IMG/VR virus record: IMGVR_UViG_3300030508_000050
Location: 1-34,418 of that record
Reading direction: 5' to 3' (one strand)
From: a virus
Length of the DNA: 34,418 nucleotides
Both the position numbers and the translations under genes were made by a program. Positions 23,623-32,620 of the stretch are shown here, piece by piece (the first letter of the stretch is position 1; the number at the start of each line of letters is the position of its first letter). Below the pieces are notes generated by a model. It saw only the letters and a list, made by a program, of their open reading frames with translations, ran no database searches and had not been told where the DNA came from.

Positions 23623-25416
23623 ATGCCACAAATTGATTATCAAAATAAGTTAATCATCTGGGATCAATCGGATGCTTTGTCTTGTCTTGATCCTCAATAT
23701 CTTTCTGCTATTGCAACAACTTCTCCATTACCACAACTCGGAGCTGGTTTGGTTTCAGCCGAATTTAACCCTTATCGTTTCGCTGGATATTTTTCACCTG
23801 ACTTTGCACCAAGTTTAATCACGACATCAGGAATTCTCACTAGTCAGCCCATAAATGCTTGTGTTGGTTTTGAATTAACAACAATAGTTTCGGGAGGGCC
23901 TACAACAGGTTTTGGCTACATGATCACTGCTACCGATGCACAGATCGCTCAGATCAGTATGGCAACAACTGCAGTCGTGACAAATTCTGGTAATTGGCCC
24001 TATTCAATTAACCCAGATTCTTCAGGTACTTTAATAAATGGTTGCGATATTGTTGCCTATTCAGCTAATGGAACTGTGAGTGGTTTGTACTCTCCCACCC
24101 CTTCTATTTTCTATTCGTATAATGTTCCAATTGGCTACACTAAAACGGTAAGCGGTACGAGCTATACTTTTTATTGGAACGTGGGTCGTTATTATCTAGA
24201 TAGTGGTACTTTTCAAGATAATTTCATGTCAGAAGTTGCCTTAAATGCAGTGGGTACTCCCCTCGGTTTCCCAAATATAGCGACAGCAAATACCAAACCA
24301 ACTCTTACAATAAATCCATTCTTCGACCACCCTTTAATAGTAGGGAACGAAACAGGCAACCGTCTCTATATTGGTGATGGAAACCAAGTCCACATGTACG
24401 ATGGAAACGTAGGAAACACAGGAACATTTTACCCAGGAGTTTTCGTTTTACCAGTCGGTTGGCGTATTACTTGCTTTGCACGTTTTCAAACGTTCTTATG
24501 TATCTTTTGTTTCTATTATCCAACGGTAAATGCTAGTGGTTCTCTTACGAAAGAAGTTGGAGAGGCGCGTTGCTACATGTGGGACTATTCGAGCAATGCC
24601 GCCACGTATCTTTATGAATTGTTTGATAACTACGTCTCCGAAGCCGTGGAATGGAACGGCACAGTGGCTTGTTTTACTTCAGCTCGCCCAACATTTGGTG
24701 ACGGTCAATTTTCAACTCGCACGGCTCGACTGCAAGTCTTTGACGGTACTAAGTTTTCTTCGGTGATGGACTTTATCGGTTCTCCTCCTATCCATGGTGG
24801 TGCCGAAGCATCAGGACTTTGCATTCGTTGGTCTAGCACAGTTAATGGAGGGCCCAATGGCGTCGTGTATCAATACGGGGCTCCAATGCACCTGCCAGGC
24901 GGTTATATGGGCGCTGGTCTCCCTTCCGGTTTGAACGTTATCAACTTCATCACCTCACAGACTTCCGGTGGGATGTTGCGCACACTTAATAACCTGCAAG
25001 GCCCACTAATCAGTGGTTCTGCTTTGAATCAATTCAATGCAGGTTACGACACAAAAGCTTATGTTCAACTCCCAATGGCTTCTCCTTTATTCGCTGCTGA
25101 TAAACAAGGAAAAGTAACTCGCTTGCGTGTTGAGTTTGCCAACCAACAATCAGGTTCCGTTGGATTACAAGTAAGTGTGAATCTTGCTTCAAACTTCATG
25201 TCGCCAGCTCAACCAACAGCTGTGATTACAAATCTTCAACTCATCAATGCCACTAACCAACTTTTCCATATTCAATACGATACGAGTGGGAAACCATTAC
25301 CAAACTTCATGGATTTGTCGCCGATCATTCAGTGGTCAGTTGGATCAGACACAACGAGTGCGCCTATTGTGAAACGGATAATCGCTGAATATGACGAGGT
25401 CGAAACGACGGAATAA
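23623..25416 (+). CDS. Tail hub or stabiliser-like protein, 597 aa
   Basis: A 597-residue protein with a largely beta composition, many aromatic and Asn residues, and few charged patches. It begins MPQIDYQNKLIIWDQSDAL. It precedes the adaptor and ejection-type genes, as tail stabilisation or tubular proteins do in short-tailed phages. I see no enzymatic motif. The assignment rests on size and gene order. Confidence 0.5.
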   Translation: MPQIDYQNKLIIWDQSDALSCLDPQYLSAIATTSPLPQLGAGLVSAEFNPYRFAGYFSPDFAPSLITTSGILTSQPINACVGFELTTIVSGGPTTGFGYMITATDAQIAQISMATTAVVTNSGNWPYSINPDSSGTLINGCDIVAYSANGTVSGLYSPTPSIFYSYNVPIGYTKTVSGTSYTFYWNVGRYYLDSGTFQDNFMSEVALNAVGTPLGFPNIATANTKPTLTINPFFDHPLIVGNETGNRLYIGDGNQVHMYDGNVGNTGTFYPGVFVLPVGWRITCFARFQTFLCIFCFYYPTVNASGSLTKEVGEARCYMWDYSSNAATYLYELFDNYVSEAVEWNGTVACFTSARPTFGDGQFSTRTARLQVFDGTKFSSVMDFIGSPPIHGGAEASGLCIRWSSTVNGGPNGVVYQYGAPMHLPGGYMGAGLPSGLNVINFITSQTSGGMLRTLNNLQGPLISGSALNQFNAGYDTKAYVQLPMASPLFAADKQGKVTRLRVEFANQQSGSVGLQVSVNLASNFMSPAQPTAVITNLQLINATNQLFHIQYDTSGKPLPNFMDLSPIIQWSVGSDTTSAPIVKRIIAEYDEVETTE

Positions 25417-25434
25417 CACATTAACTTTAACCAT

Positions 25435-26361
25435 GTGATTTTAACATATACGGGAGCACAGAATTTGTACGGTCTACTCACTGGTTCTCAGACAACCAAC
25501 AACCTTGCTTTAGGTGCCCAAAACATTAACGTGGGTTATAAGTTCATGTTGGGAACGACCGAGTGGCCTTTCCTTGAACGTACCGTGCAGACGACTACCA
25601 TTGCAGGACAACAATTCTACAACATTCCAAATAACGTCGATAAGTTAATCACAGCAACAATCACGGTCGGTTCAGTTACATCAGGTGGTACGATCTTCCG
25701 CACTTATCAGGCAACCTCACGCGATATTTGGGACACGATCAACACTGCCACTGGTGTTACCTCGACCGATGTTTCTTACTGTTACATCCTCAATGGACAG
25801 ATTGGTTTCTGGCCCATTCCTTCGGCTTCTTCAAACACTATTACAATTAACTACAAGATTGCGGTTCGTGATCTCGCTATTGCTGATTTAACGACGGCAA
25901 CGGTTGTGACTGCCACACAAGGTTCACCTACTTTGACCATGGCAACGACAGCCATGACAGCTGGTATGGCTGGTGCGTATATCCAAATCGCTCCATCATT
26001 CGCTGCTGGTAAAGGCGATGGTTTGTGGTATCAGATTTTATCTTTCGTGGATACGACACACCTCACACTAGTCAATAATTACGTCGGTGCATCAATCGCT
26101 ACGGGCACAGCATCATGTATCATAGGAGACGTGATGGTAACGCCGGAGAAGTATCAGATAGGCCCAGTTTGGTGGGCGGTGAGTGAATATTTTCTAAAGA
26201 ATGGAGACACAAGTAAAGCAGAAGGCTACCGAGCACAGTTTGATGAACTCACACAACAAATGCTTGATGACTGCGGAAAGAAAACGGCTAGTGTAGTACT
26301 CGATGATGGTTATGACGGTACTTGGGTAAATCCTAACTTAGCTCCGATGCAAATTCTATAA
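25435..26361 (+). CDS. Head-tail adaptor-like protein, 308 aa
   Basis: The start is GTG 25435, embedded in ATGTGA, since the ATG two bases earlier is followed at once by a stop. The 308-residue product shows a pattern seen in podovirus adaptor proteins: an N-terminal helix (NINVGYKFMLGTTEWPFLERT), a central beta domain, and a helical C-terminus (AVSEYFLKNGDTSKAEGYRA) before a short tail. It should connect portal to tail. Similarity to P22 gp4- or T7 gp11-type adaptors is structural guesswork from layout. Confidence 0.55.
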   Translation: MILTYTGAQNLYGLLTGSQTTNNLALGAQNINVGYKFMLGTTEWPFLERTVQTTTIAGQQFYNIPNNVDKLITATITVGSVTSGGTIFRTYQATSRDIWDTINTATGVTSTDVSYCYILNGQIGFWPIPSASSNTITINYKIAVRDLAIADLTTATVVTATQGSPTLTMATTAMTAGMAGAYIQIAPSFAAGKGDGLWYQILSFVDTTHLTLVNNYVGASIATGTASCIIGDVMVTPEKYQIGPVWWAVSEYFLKNGDTSKAEGYRAQFDELTQQMLDDCGKKTASVVLDDGYDGTWVNPNLAPMQIL

Positions 26362-26362
26362 T

Positions 26363-26662
26363 ATGGTTATCCAACCTCAACAACCGATGGTTCCCCCTGG
26401 TTTTCATCCACACCACACTATGCCGATTGCACAATTCCAAAAAGCAGTAACGGCCCCCGGGAACAATCCAAGCGTTCCAGGGAATGTTGGTATTCAAACA
26501 GCATCCACTCCCACGCCACCACCGGCTACGGGTGGTACTCCACCGTCGCATACCGTCCATTCCAATATGGCGTTATACTTAAATCAGTTTGGCAAGAATT
26601 CTGCACCTCCTCCACAAGCTAAACAAGGTCAACCAAGCATGAGCCAGTTCATGCAACACTAA
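26363..26662 (+). CDS. Pro/Gln-rich small protein, 99 aa
   Basis: A 99-residue low-complexity protein rich in Pro, Gln, Asn and His, without obvious globular fold. It lies one base after the adaptor stop and one base before the 548-residue protein (both TAATATG). It ends QPSMSQFMQH, and the next protein begins MAQPSTSQF, a similar short motif. It is probably an internal or assembly protein of the ejection complex. Confidence 0.45.
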   Translation: MVIQPQQPMVPPGFHPHHTMPIAQFQKAVTAPGNNPSVPGNVGIQTASTPTPPPATGGTPPSHTVHSNMALYLNQFGKNSAPPPQAKQGQPSMSQFMQH

Positions 26663-26663
26663 T

Positions 26664-28310
26664 ATGGCCCAACCATCGACGTCACAATTTTTTGGAGGCA
26701 TAGGAGCTGGGTTAGGTTCTATTGCGAAAGGAGCTGGAAACATTGGAGGGTGGTTTGGAAATCAAATTGATAAGGGTGTTGGTATATCATTAAATGGGTT
26801 AGGAGACTTTGCTACTGGTGTTGCAAAAGGAATAATGCCTAGTCCTCTTGCCACTCCGCCAGCTACGACCACTCCTGGAATGGTAGCAACAAGAACAGCC
26901 GCTACGAGCGGTTTGCCTTCTGAAAACGTAGGTAAGCCAGCTTATTCAACACCACCCATCTCACCTAAGGCGGCTGCCTCACCTATCACAACGGCATCAG
27001 TACCAACTCCAACTACTCCGTTAGCTACCCTTGCGAATGGCGCACCAAACCCTGCTTACACCGGTGGTTCTACTTCCGGTACTTCTGGTGTTGCTGTACC
27101 TACGGTTACTCCGCCAGTCACACCACCAGTTGTACCTCCTGTAACGGATACAACATCTTCTCCAACTGATCCAAATTCGTACGAAGGCATGTTGGCTAAT
27201 GCTAATAGTCTTGCCGTACCAGGAGCTGATGAAGTTTCTTTGCAACAAAAGATTGCAGCTCTTCAAGCTCAAAGCGACAATGCAGAAGCTACAGATTCAA
27301 TCGAAACGGGTGGAACGCTTGCAGGATATTTAGGTGAAGCTGGCGCACAACAACAAGTTATAAATTCAAATATTGAACAGCTTACGGGGCAATACAATGC
27401 TGCGGTAAATGCTCGTCAGAATGCCTACACTAAGGCATACAACAACGCACAGATTTACGCTCCTCAAAAGGATGCAAATGGCAACATGATTCAGCTTAAT
27501 CCTTCGACAGGAAACTTCGATACGCTTTATACAGAAACAGCTCCTGCAGCTACGACAGTTCTTCCAGGTGGTTCCTCATTGGTCACCACCTCAAATGGTC
27601 AGGTTACTTCGCAAACTGGCGGTTCAACTGCTGCTCTTGCAAACCTTGATCCTGCTACAGCAAGCATTGTCACAGGTCTTCAAAGCAATCTTGGTTTGAC
27701 TGGACAAACGGGCACGCAATTCGCAAACACAGTTGGTGGTTATCTCGCGAGTGGCGATCTTCCGAGCGCTCAATCGGCTATTGAAAGTGCTTTACCTGCT
27801 TCTACTGGCGCGCCGATTATTGGAAATCGTCAGGTCGAGACGCAACTTGGTCTTCTCAATACGGACATGGCGAAGTATTACGCTGGTACAGATTCAGTTG
27901 GTGGTGGATTAAACCACACCGGACCGGATGTGTACGCTAAAGAAACACTTGCTGGTAAATTCGGAACAACTACAAATCCTGATTTACAAGCCATGAACCG
28001 TGATATCACGAATCTGAACACACTTGTAAACAGTGCTGATTTTACATCGCGCTATAATGCAGGAGCTGTTGATTATATCGCTCCATTGGTTCCAAGCATT
28101 GGAAACGATAAGGCTTCTAACCTTTCGGCGGTTGCTAAACTTCAACAACTTCTTTCAGCCAGTGATCAAACATATCTTACGAAGGCGATTGGTCCTACTG
28201 CCTACAATGCAATTTATGGTGGGGGCTCTACAAGTCCTAATAGTTCTTCCAGTTCATCGTCATCAAATTCAGGTGATCCGGCTCTCGATATCTTAAACGG
28301 CAAATACTAA
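26664..28310 (+). CDS. Internal virion/ejection-type protein, 548 aa
   Basis: The N-terminus is Gly-rich and amphipathic (FFGGIGAGLGSIAKGAGN), suited to membrane insertion. A Thr/Pro-rich linker (about residues 60-165) and a helical Gln/Asn-rich body follow, ending in Ser runs. Size and position before a transglycosylase-bearing protein match the ejection proteins (pilot proteins) of short-tailed phages, which form a conduit through the host envelope. No known domain is identified. Confidence 0.55.
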   Translation: MAQPSTSQFFGGIGAGLGSIAKGAGNIGGWFGNQIDKGVGISLNGLGDFATGVAKGIMPSPLATPPATTTPGMVATRTAATSGLPSENVGKPAYSTPPISPKAAASPITTASVPTPTTPLATLANGAPNPAYTGGSTSGTSGVAVPTVTPPVTPPVVPPVTDTTSSPTDPNSYEGMLANANSLAVPGADEVSLQQKIAALQAQSDNAEATDSIETGGTLAGYLGEAGAQQQVINSNIEQLTGQYNAAVNARQNAYTKAYNNAQIYAPQKDANGNMIQLNPSTGNFDTLYTETAPAATTVLPGGSSLVTTSNGQVTSQTGGSTAALANLDPATASIVTGLQSNLGLTGQTGTQFANTVGGYLASGDLPSAQSAIESALPASTGAPIIGNRQVETQLGLLNTDMAKYYAGTDSVGGGLNHTGPDVYAKETLAGKFGTTTNPDLQAMNRDITNLNTLVNSADFTSRYNAGAVDYIAPLVPSIGNDKASNLSAVAKLQQLLSASDQTYLTKAIGPTAYNAIYGGGSTSPNSSSSSSSSNSGDPALDILNGKY

Positions 28311-28314
28311 CTCT

Positions 28315-30684
28315 ATGGCTAATCCCATCCAAGTAGCCGCAATGACATCGGCTATTAAAAGCCATGAAAGTGGCGGAAATTATAATGCACAAGGTTCCTT
28401 GGGTGAGGTTGGGGCTTATCAAATTTTGCCATCAAATTATTCCGGTTGGGCTGCTGCGGCTGGACAATCACCAACTGATACTTCACCGGCTGCACAGGAT
28501 GCAACGGCATCTAAACAAATTGGTTCGTACTTTGATAAATACAATAACGACCCCACTGCTGTAGCTTTGGCATGGAATGGTGGACCAGGCGCGGCAGATC
28601 AATATGCAAAAACTGGTCAGGTACCGAATATATCAGGCACTAAAACTGGCGATAACGGACAGCCTGTAAATTACAGCACTTCAAATTATGTGGATGCCGT
28701 TGTTCCACAATACAAACAGAATCTTTCACAAAGTGTCTTTAGTAACTTCGGCCAAAAGGTTGATGCGATGCGCTCACAACTCGGCATGAGCGATACAGCT
28801 ATCTTGGCAAAAGTTGCTTCTATTGATCCATCTCTTAACTCTGCCATTACCAAGGCTCAAGCATCGTATGGCCAACCTGGAAGCCCGTATCAAAATGATA
28901 GTGATTTTGTAAATGCTTTGGCTCAAGGTAAGGCTACAGTTCCAAGTGTCCCTACTTCTTCACAAGGTTCCGATAGTAATCTTGGGACCGAAGCCTTAGG
29001 TGCTATAAGCAATTTTGCCAAAGGTATTGTCATGCCTGTTGCTCGCACTGCCGAAAGTGCCTTCGCTCCTATCGAGGCTACGGCTCAACTTGCAGCAGGT
29101 AATCAAGCAGGGGCTGCCACAACGATGCAGGGCATCACTTTACCTTGGTTGGGTAGAGTAACACCTGTAGGTACCAATGACACAACTACAGGTCAATTTG
29201 CGAAGGATGTGATAGGCACTGGACTACAAGTAGGCTCACTTTTGGGAGGTGGAGAAGGAGCTGCCGCTGAAGGAGCCGAGCGCGAAGCTGTTCCGTTGCT
29301 CTCTCGCATAGCCGAAGGAGCTGGTTCTGGTGCAAAAGTTGCCGGACTTGCCGGCGCGGCACAAGGGGCAGGCGGTGCTTTGCAAGACCCAAATGCCTCT
29401 GTAGGTTCTGTTTTAGCGGGAACAGCAGAAGGTGGAGCAACTGGTTTTGTAACTGGTGGTGTACTTGGTGGTGCTTTGGGTGGTCTAGTAAAAAATGCAG
29501 GTGAAGGTGTTACCGATGCTGCCACCCAAAAGAATCTTTCAGCATTGGAAAAATTGGAATTATCCAAAGGTGGTCAAGGACTTTCAGATATCGCAGATAC
29601 GGCTACCAAACAAGGCTTCGATATTAGGGGTGATATCGCTAAATCAAATCTGTTGAGTGGCACGATTGACAAAACAGGCACGATTGATACCACGGGAGCT
29701 TCTGCCGAAATGGGAAAGGTTTTGAATGCTCCAGGTGAAAATGGAGTTCCCTCATTAGTAGAAAGAGCTTCGGCCCTTATTAAAGCCGAGGGTAACACGG
29801 TCCCAATCTCGGAAGTACAGCGAGCTATGGAAGAAAACATGCTCAATAATTCGAGCTTGAAAGGTGAAGCATTGATAAATGCCAAAGCAAAGATCGACCG
29901 AGAGATTGCCGGTCTTAGTTTATTTTCAGATCAAAATGGAGAGGTACCTGTTTCAGAACTTCAAGACGCTAAGACAAATAAATACGCAACTATTGATTAT
30001 CAGAATACTGGCAATAAATTAGCTGATAAGAATATCGCCAACACCTATAAAACACTGGTTGAAGATAATACCAATAGTGTTGATATAAAAGCTCACAATA
30101 AAGCCTTATCGCATGTTTACGCGATTAAAGATTATTTGGATGAGCTTAATGGAAGAAAGGTTGAAGGAGGAAAATTAGGGTCTTACTTTGCAAAAGGTCT
30201 AGGCTCTGTTTTAGGTATTCACTTCGGCCCACTTGGTCAGATCATCTCGAGCGAAGGAATGGGGGCCATTCAGAAAGCCGCCATGATGAATACGTTTGCT
30301 AATGGAGTTGGAGATGAGATCGCATTACATCCAGGCGCAATTTCTGCCCAAGAGTTTACAGACAAGTTGGCAGACCTAACTAAAGCTGCTCAAGACAAAG
30401 CTACTGCACAAGCCACTTCCGAAGCTGCCGCCAGGGCTGCGAGTGAACAAGCTGCCGCATTGAATGAATCGCAAGCTGCAGAACTTCGATCACGGGTCGC
30501 TGCTAATGAAGCACTTCGTCAACAACGATTAGCCGGAATTCAAGAGCGTCTTTCTAAAGCCACTACAACACAAAATAGACAAGCCGCTTTACGCTCTCGT
30601 CTATTTGGAGATCAAAGCATGGTTAGCGAAAACGATATACCTAATATCGTGAAAGAGGCAGCCAGTAAAAGAAAGAGGAGTTAA
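28315..30684 (+). CDS. Virion protein with lytic transglycosylase domain, 789 aa
   Basis: Residues 10-110 form a lysozyme-like transglycosylase domain. Glu18 in KSHESGGNYNA fits the catalytic glutamate. GAYQILPSNY and ALAWNGGPG are the other family signatures. It should cleave peptidoglycan locally during DNA entry. The rest has Gly/Ala-rich helices near 255-395, possibly membrane-inserting, and a coiled-coil C-terminus rich in Ala, Gln and Arg (about 670-770). This two-part layout is common for large ejection proteins. The last bases overlap the stop of the minus-strand membrane gene. Confidence 0.75.
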   Translation: MANPIQVAAMTSAIKSHESGGNYNAQGSLGEVGAYQILPSNYSGWAAAAGQSPTDTSPAAQDATASKQIGSYFDKYNNDPTAVALAWNGGPGAADQYAKTGQVPNISGTKTGDNGQPVNYSTSNYVDAVVPQYKQNLSQSVFSNFGQKVDAMRSQLGMSDTAILAKVASIDPSLNSAITKAQASYGQPGSPYQNDSDFVNALAQGKATVPSVPTSSQGSDSNLGTEALGAISNFAKGIVMPVARTAESAFAPIEATAQLAAGNQAGAATTMQGITLPWLGRVTPVGTNDTTTGQFAKDVIGTGLQVGSLLGGGEGAAAEGAEREAVPLLSRIAEGAGSGAKVAGLAGAAQGAGGALQDPNASVGSVLAGTAEGGATGFVTGGVLGGALGGLVKNAGEGVTDAATQKNLSALEKLELSKGGQGLSDIADTATKQGFDIRGDIAKSNLLSGTIDKTGTIDTTGASAEMGKVLNAPGENGVPSLVERASALIKAEGNTVPISEVQRAMEENMLNNSSLKGEALINAKAKIDREIAGLSLFSDQNGEVPVSELQDAKTNKYATIDYQNTGNKLADKNIANTYKTLVEDNTNSVDIKAHNKALSHVYAIKDYLDELNGRKVEGGKLGSYFAKGLGSVLGIHFGPLGQIISSEGMGAIQKAAMMNTFANGVGDEIALHPGAISAQEFTDKLADLTKAAQDKATAQATSEAAARAASEQAAALNESQAAELRSRVAANEALRQQRLAGIQERLSKATTTQNRQAALRSRLFGDQSMVSENDIPNIVKEAASKRKRS

Positions 30685-30863
30685 TGCTTAGATGCCCACG
30701 AAGCTCCGATAATGAACACTAAAATAAATATGGCAAACAGAAAGGCACCTAATAGAGCTAGCCCTTTGAAAGCAAACGAAACAGGACTTTGTTTGTCTTC
30801 ATACCTGTGTCCAATGACCCAAAGCATGCACCAGATTCCGATAATTGAAAGTAGATAAATCAT
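30681..30863 (-). CDS. Two-helix membrane protein on opposite strand, 60 aa
   Basis: A 60-residue frame on the minus strand inside the plus-strand late region. I use ATG 30863-30861 (TATG context). It has a hydrophobic helix at residues 2-18, a charged loop (HRYEDKQSPVS) and a second helix at about 33-54, with Lys-His at the end. A promoter-like sequence lies just upstream, so it may be transcribed alone. It could be a superinfection-exclusion or anti-holin-like protein next to the lysis genes. No family is recognised. Confidence 0.55.
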   Translation of the reverse strand: MIYLLSIIGIWCMLWVIGHRYEDKQSPVSFAFKGLALLGAFLFAIFILVFIIGASWASKH

Positions 30864-30871
30864 ATACGGAT

Positions 30872-30901
30872 ATCCTAACCACAATTAGTGATTTAAGTCA
30901 A
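30872..30901 (-). promoter_or_regulatory. Promoter-like sequence for the minus-strand membrane gene
   Basis: On the minus strand: TTGACT (30901-30896), an 18-base spacer, TAGGAT (30877-30872). The predicted start would be within a few bases of ATG 30863, so the mRNA would be almost leaderless. It would oppose late transcription. Confidence 0.45.
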
Positions 30902-30903
30902 GT

Positions 30904-31113
30904 ATGCAAGATCCTAAAAACATTCTAAACGGCTCAACCCTAGTTCCTTTAGGTGTTATTAGTGGTCTACTTGCGGCGGCATGGTCCTACGGAGCGATGT
31001 GGCAACAGGTACAAGGTCTACAGATAAGCATGAATCAGATCCAACGACAGGTAGCTACGATCAGTGACCAACTAGATGGATTGAACTCTAAATACTCATT
31101 AGCCAATAAATAG
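30904..31113 (+). CDS. Single-TM protein, possible lysis accessory, 69 aa
   Basis: A 69-residue protein with one hydrophobic segment (about residues 13-29: VPLGVISGLLAAAWSYG) and a Gln-rich helical C-terminus likely to form a coiled coil (MNQIQRQVATISDQLDGL). It lies one base before the papain-like protease gene (TAGTATG). One-helix proteins beside a lytic enzyme can be holins or spanin-like components. The topology and coupling support a lysis role but do not prove it. Confidence 0.5.
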   Translation: MQDPKNILNGSTLVPLGVISGLLAAAWSYGAMWQQVQGLQISMNQIQRQVATISDQLDGLNSKYSLANK

Positions 31114-31114
31114 T

Positions 31115-32122
31115 ATGCCTTCTCAACTCGGAGTTAATACAGGTTTAGCGCCATTACCATTCGACAGTCGAGATGTATTCGCTGATGAAATTGGCCTAGC
31201 TGGTTCGGCAGTTATCCCCAAATCTTTTCTTACTGAGGGTATTCCTTTTGAACCACAAGGTGATTATCCATTCTGTGTTTCCTTTGCTACTTGTAAACTT
31301 GTAAATCTAGCGATCAAAGCTGTCAACGGGCAGACTTACGACTTTTCCAAACCTTTTCAGTTCTTCCGTTCTGGTGGTAATGCCGAAGGTTCCGACTTCC
31401 GATCAAACTTGGCCACAGCTATTAGTCCCGGTTGCATTGATAATAGCCAGCTCCCAATGCCAGCCGATGTATACGGTCCCAGTCAGTTCAATGAACTGCA
31501 GCAGAAGGCCGCTACCTTGGCCTACAGTGCACCTGAATGCGTAATAGGCTACATGCGTATAAATCCAACTACGGAAGCTATTCAGCAGGCCATTATGAGC
31601 TTTGGAGGGGTATTGATAAACGTGTGTGCAGAGTCTAATTGGTTTGTCGATGGTTGTGAATTCCCTGTTGGTGGAGTCTACAATCATGGTGTGATCGCAG
31701 TAGGTTGGAGGGAAGATGGATGCCGGTGCGTACATGATAGCATAGAGGAATCTGCAGCCTTCACTGGTTATCACTACATCGCTGCTGATTACCCACTTAC
31801 GAGTATCTATGCGATTGCTCCTTTGCCGGCTAACTGGAGGGATTTACGAGATACAGTGCGTGCTGCTCCATTTGCGAACGCCTTGAGCCACTTTAGTAAA
31901 GCGCGTAATCTAGCAATAGAACAACAGACGGCCAGTGATCTATTAGCAGCGTTCACAGCCTTAAAAAATCAAAGCGTGATGGATGCAGCCGGTCGCTTTT
32001 GGACCGTCTTCATAAATTGCGTGAGCTATGGAAACTATACCGTTACGGATTGCGTAAATTACACCTACGCTTTCCGTCGTGGTGAAACAGCTCCGTTCGA
32101 TCTAAATCAACCTAAACCTTAA
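31115..32122 (+). CDS. Papain-like cysteine peptidase, 335 aa
   Basis: The protein has a C1 (papain) peptidase pattern. Gln48 and Cys54 lie six residues apart in PQGDYPFCVSFATCK, exactly the spacing of Gln19 and Cys25 in papain. His191 sits in VYNHGVIAVGW, like the catalytic His in NHAVxxVGY. The third residue, usually Asn in NSW, seems to be Asp208 in HDSIEES. The C-terminal 100 residues (after about 235) are helical and may bind a partner. No signal peptide is seen. It lies between two candidate lysis membrane proteins, so a protein-degrading endolysin-type function is plausible. Alternatives are virion maturation or host takeover. Confidence 0.7.
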   Translation: MPSQLGVNTGLAPLPFDSRDVFADEIGLAGSAVIPKSFLTEGIPFEPQGDYPFCVSFATCKLVNLAIKAVNGQTYDFSKPFQFFRSGGNAEGSDFRSNLATAISPGCIDNSQLPMPADVYGPSQFNELQQKAATLAYSAPECVIGYMRINPTTEAIQQAIMSFGGVLINVCAESNWFVDGCEFPVGGVYNHGVIAVGWREDGCRCVHDSIEESAAFTGYHYIAADYPLTSIYAIAPLPANWRDLRDTVRAAPFANALSHFSKARNLAIEQQTASDLLAAFTALKNQSVMDAAGRFWTVFINCVSYGNYTVTDCVNYTYAFRRGETAPFDLNQPKP

Positions 32123-32123
32123 T

Positions 32124-32264
32124 ATGCAATACACAGCCCATCAATTCCTTAATGTACACGGTAAGGCTCCAAAGAAAGCTCATTCAAACGCTGTAGTTGT
32201 GTCTCGTAAAGTTAAGAGTGTAGGAGGTGGTTCTAAATCTAAATTTTCAATGGCTAAGAAATAA
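32124..32264 (+). CDS. Small basic protein, 46 aa
   Basis: A 46-residue, strongly basic frame (MQYTAHQFLNVHGKAPKKAH...), Lys- and Gly-rich at the end. It lies one base after the peptidase gene and one base before the holin-like gene (TAATATG at both). Its exact fit supports expression. It could be a small nucleic-acid binding or assembly protein. No family is recognised. Confidence 0.5.
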   Translation: MQYTAHQFLNVHGKAPKKAHSNAVVVSRKVKSVGGGSKSKFSMAKK

Positions 32265-32265
32265 T

Positions 32266-32475
32266 ATGACATCCTCCATGTTCAAGTCGATTCTTAAACA
32301 CGCAGCAATCGTAGCTCTCGCTGGTATACTCACTTACGCTCTTCAAGTAGTTGGTAGTTTCGACTTAGGTGAATGGGCACCTATAGTCATCTTGATTTTG
32401 AGTACGGCTATCCATGCTTTAGACCAGTTACTCAATCCACCCGCAGCTGTAGCTCCCGCAGCTGTCACCCAATAA
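32266..32475 (+). CDS. Holin-like small membrane protein, 69 aa
   Basis: The start is ATG 32266, one base after the previous stop. The 69 residues contain two hydrophobic helices, about 9-27 (HAAIVALAGILTYALQVVG) and 34-51 (WAPIVILILSTAIHALDQ), joined by a short acidic turn, and an Ala/Pro-rich tail. Two helices, size and the place after a peptidase and before the late terminator match class II/III type phage holins, which permeabilise the host membrane to release lytic enzymes. It is the last rightward gene. Confidence 0.65.
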   Translation: MTSSMFKSILKHAAIVALAGILTYALQVVGSFDLGEWAPIVILILSTAIHALDQLLNPPAAVAPAAVTQ

Positions 32476-32511
32476 CTTTACACACAGTTTCCTATATTGT
32501 AAGTTACATGC

Positions 32512-32517
32512 TATACT
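32512..32517 (+). promoter_or_regulatory. Extended -10 element of a short transcript
   Basis: TGC followed by TATACT (32512-32517), a good extended -10 with five of six bases matching TATAAT. The -35 region is poor (TTCCTA at 32489-32494). The predicted start is A32524, which is also the A of an ATG. It lies only about 65 bases from a strong terminator hairpin. Confidence 0.45.
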
Positions 32518-32523
32518 TTCCCT

Positions 32524-32613
32524 ATGAAAATTACGTCCTTCAAGGCGGGGGTCTACAAGCAACAAGATGAGTACAAGAGGATACAGAAACAGGCTCCGTT
32601 CGGAGCCTGTTTT
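32524..32613 (+). ncRNA. Candidate short transcript between late genes and terminator
   Basis: Between the extended -10 at 32512 and the terminator at 32587 a transcript of about 90 bases is predicted. It has an ATG at its first base, opening a frame (MKITSFKAGVYKQQDEYKR) that reads into the terminator and on against the NinG gene. If transcription stops at the terminator, only a stop-less peptide frame is made, so a small RNA is the simpler reading. A remnant of a protein N-terminus is the alternative. Confidence 0.35.
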
Positions 32614-32620
32614 ATTATTT
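32587..32620 (+). terminator. Strong terminator between convergent operons
   Basis: AAACAGGCTCC (32587-32597) and GGAGCCTGTTT (32602-32612) form a perfect 11-bp stem with a GTTC loop, followed by TTTTATTATTT. It ends rightward late transcription. On the minus strand the same stem follows the NinG gene (stop at 32617-32615) and has a weaker T-run, so it probably works in both directions. Confidence 0.85.
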
